A stretch of DNA of 6,105 nt, taken from assembly GCA_946408145.1 (NCBI GenBank), contig CAMJQX010000102.1:1-6105 (forward strand). Reading direction: 5' to 3'. This DNA comes from an uncultured Clostridia bacterium. Lineage in GTDB: Bacteria; Bacillota_A; Clostridia; Oscillospirales; Oscillospiraceae. This document shows, piece by piece, positions 5,842 to 6,105 of the stretch. How positions within the stretch are numbered: position 1 is the first letter of the stretch; each line of letters starts with the position of its first letter. The translations under genes were made by a program, and so were the position numbers. The notes under the pieces are model-generated. The model had not been told where the DNA came from and did not search any database. It worked only from the letters and a program-made list of their open reading frames with translations.

Positions 5842-6105
5842 ATGAAACTGATGATCCTTGACGGCAACAGCATCGTCAACCGCGCCTTTTTCGGCGTGCG
5901 GCAGCTCAACGCGCCGGACGGCACGCCCACCAACGCCGTCTACGGTTTTCTCGCGATCCTGCAGCGCCTGCTGGACGAGCAGAAGCCCGACGCGCTCTGC
6001 GTCAGCTTCGACCTGAAGGCGCCGACCTTCCGGCATAAAGCCTACGAAGGCTACAAGGCGCAGCGCAAGCCTATGCCGGAGGAGCTCGCGGTGCAGATGC
6101 CGATC
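5842..6105 (+). CDS. polA: DNA polymerase I, N-terminal 5'-3' exonuclease domain (partial, runs off window)
   Basis: The first 88 codons are visible; the gene continues past the right edge. The start is MKLMILDGNSIVNRAFFG, the N-terminus typical of the FEN-like 5' nuclease domain of bacterial Pol I. The metal-binding D7 (in LDGNS) and D57 (in VSFD), the helical NAVYGFL stretch (31-37) and the basic clamp segment HKAYEGYKAQRKPMPEEL (65-82) are all seen. Pol I fills the gap left after UvrBC incision and removes RNA primers. Whether the polymerase and 3'-5' exonuclease domains follow cannot be judged here; a stand-alone 5' nuclease is possible but less likely. The ATG at 5842 is chosen because of GAGGAAGAG just upstream; a second ATG at codon 4 is less well placed. 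Confidence 0.93.
   Translation, partial: MKLMILDGNSIVNRAFFGVRQLNAPDGTPTNAVYGFLAILQRLLDEQKPDALCVSFDLKAPTFRHKAYEGYKAQRKPMPEELAVQMPI

Overview
The window looks like chromosomal DNA of an anaerobic, fermentative Firmicute with GC-rich coding sequence, most likely an Oscillospiraceae/Ruminococcaceae-type clostridium. The reasons are the gene content (an ATP-type PEP carboxykinase tail and a Na+-pumping oxaloacetate decarboxylase with a free-standing biotin carrier), strong AGGAGG ribosome binding sites, and an AT-rich intergenic region with TATAAT-type promoters between GC-rich genes. The taxon is inferred from style, not proven.

Layout: (1) At 1-99 (+) is the last 33 codons of what is probably pckA. 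(2) At 129-169 lies a perfect 19-bp hairpin that separates pckA from the convergent operon and probably terminates transcription from both sides. (3) From 3627 down to 196 (-) is a compact four-gene operon, oadA-oadG-biotin carrier-oadB. It encodes a complete membrane-bound, biotin-dependent, Na+-translocating oxaloacetate decarboxylase. Gaps are 3 bp, a 4-bp ATGA overlap, and 10 bp. (4) At 3628-3868 is a divergent, AT-rich regulatory region. It holds an extended -10 promoter for the oad operon, a Rex-operator-like 18-mer over its probable transcription start, a possible leader hairpin, and a well-formed promoter for uvrB. (5) At 3869-5833 (+) is uvrB, followed after 8 bp by the 5' end of polA, cut off by the window edge.

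How they work together: OadA carboxyltransferase moves the carboxyl group of oxaloacetate to biotin on the small carrier protein. OadB decarboxylates carboxybiotin and exports Na+, and OadG holds the complex together. With ATP-forming PEP carboxykinase next door, the two enzymes could act as a pyruvate-kinase bypass that conserves energy both as ATP and as a Na+ gradient. The uvrB-polA pair links damage excision to gap-filling synthesis in one transcription unit. I see no mobile element, CRISPR array, tRNA or rRNA. This is mainly a well-conserved metabolic and housekeeping region; the least expected signals are the regulatory ones in 3641-3730.
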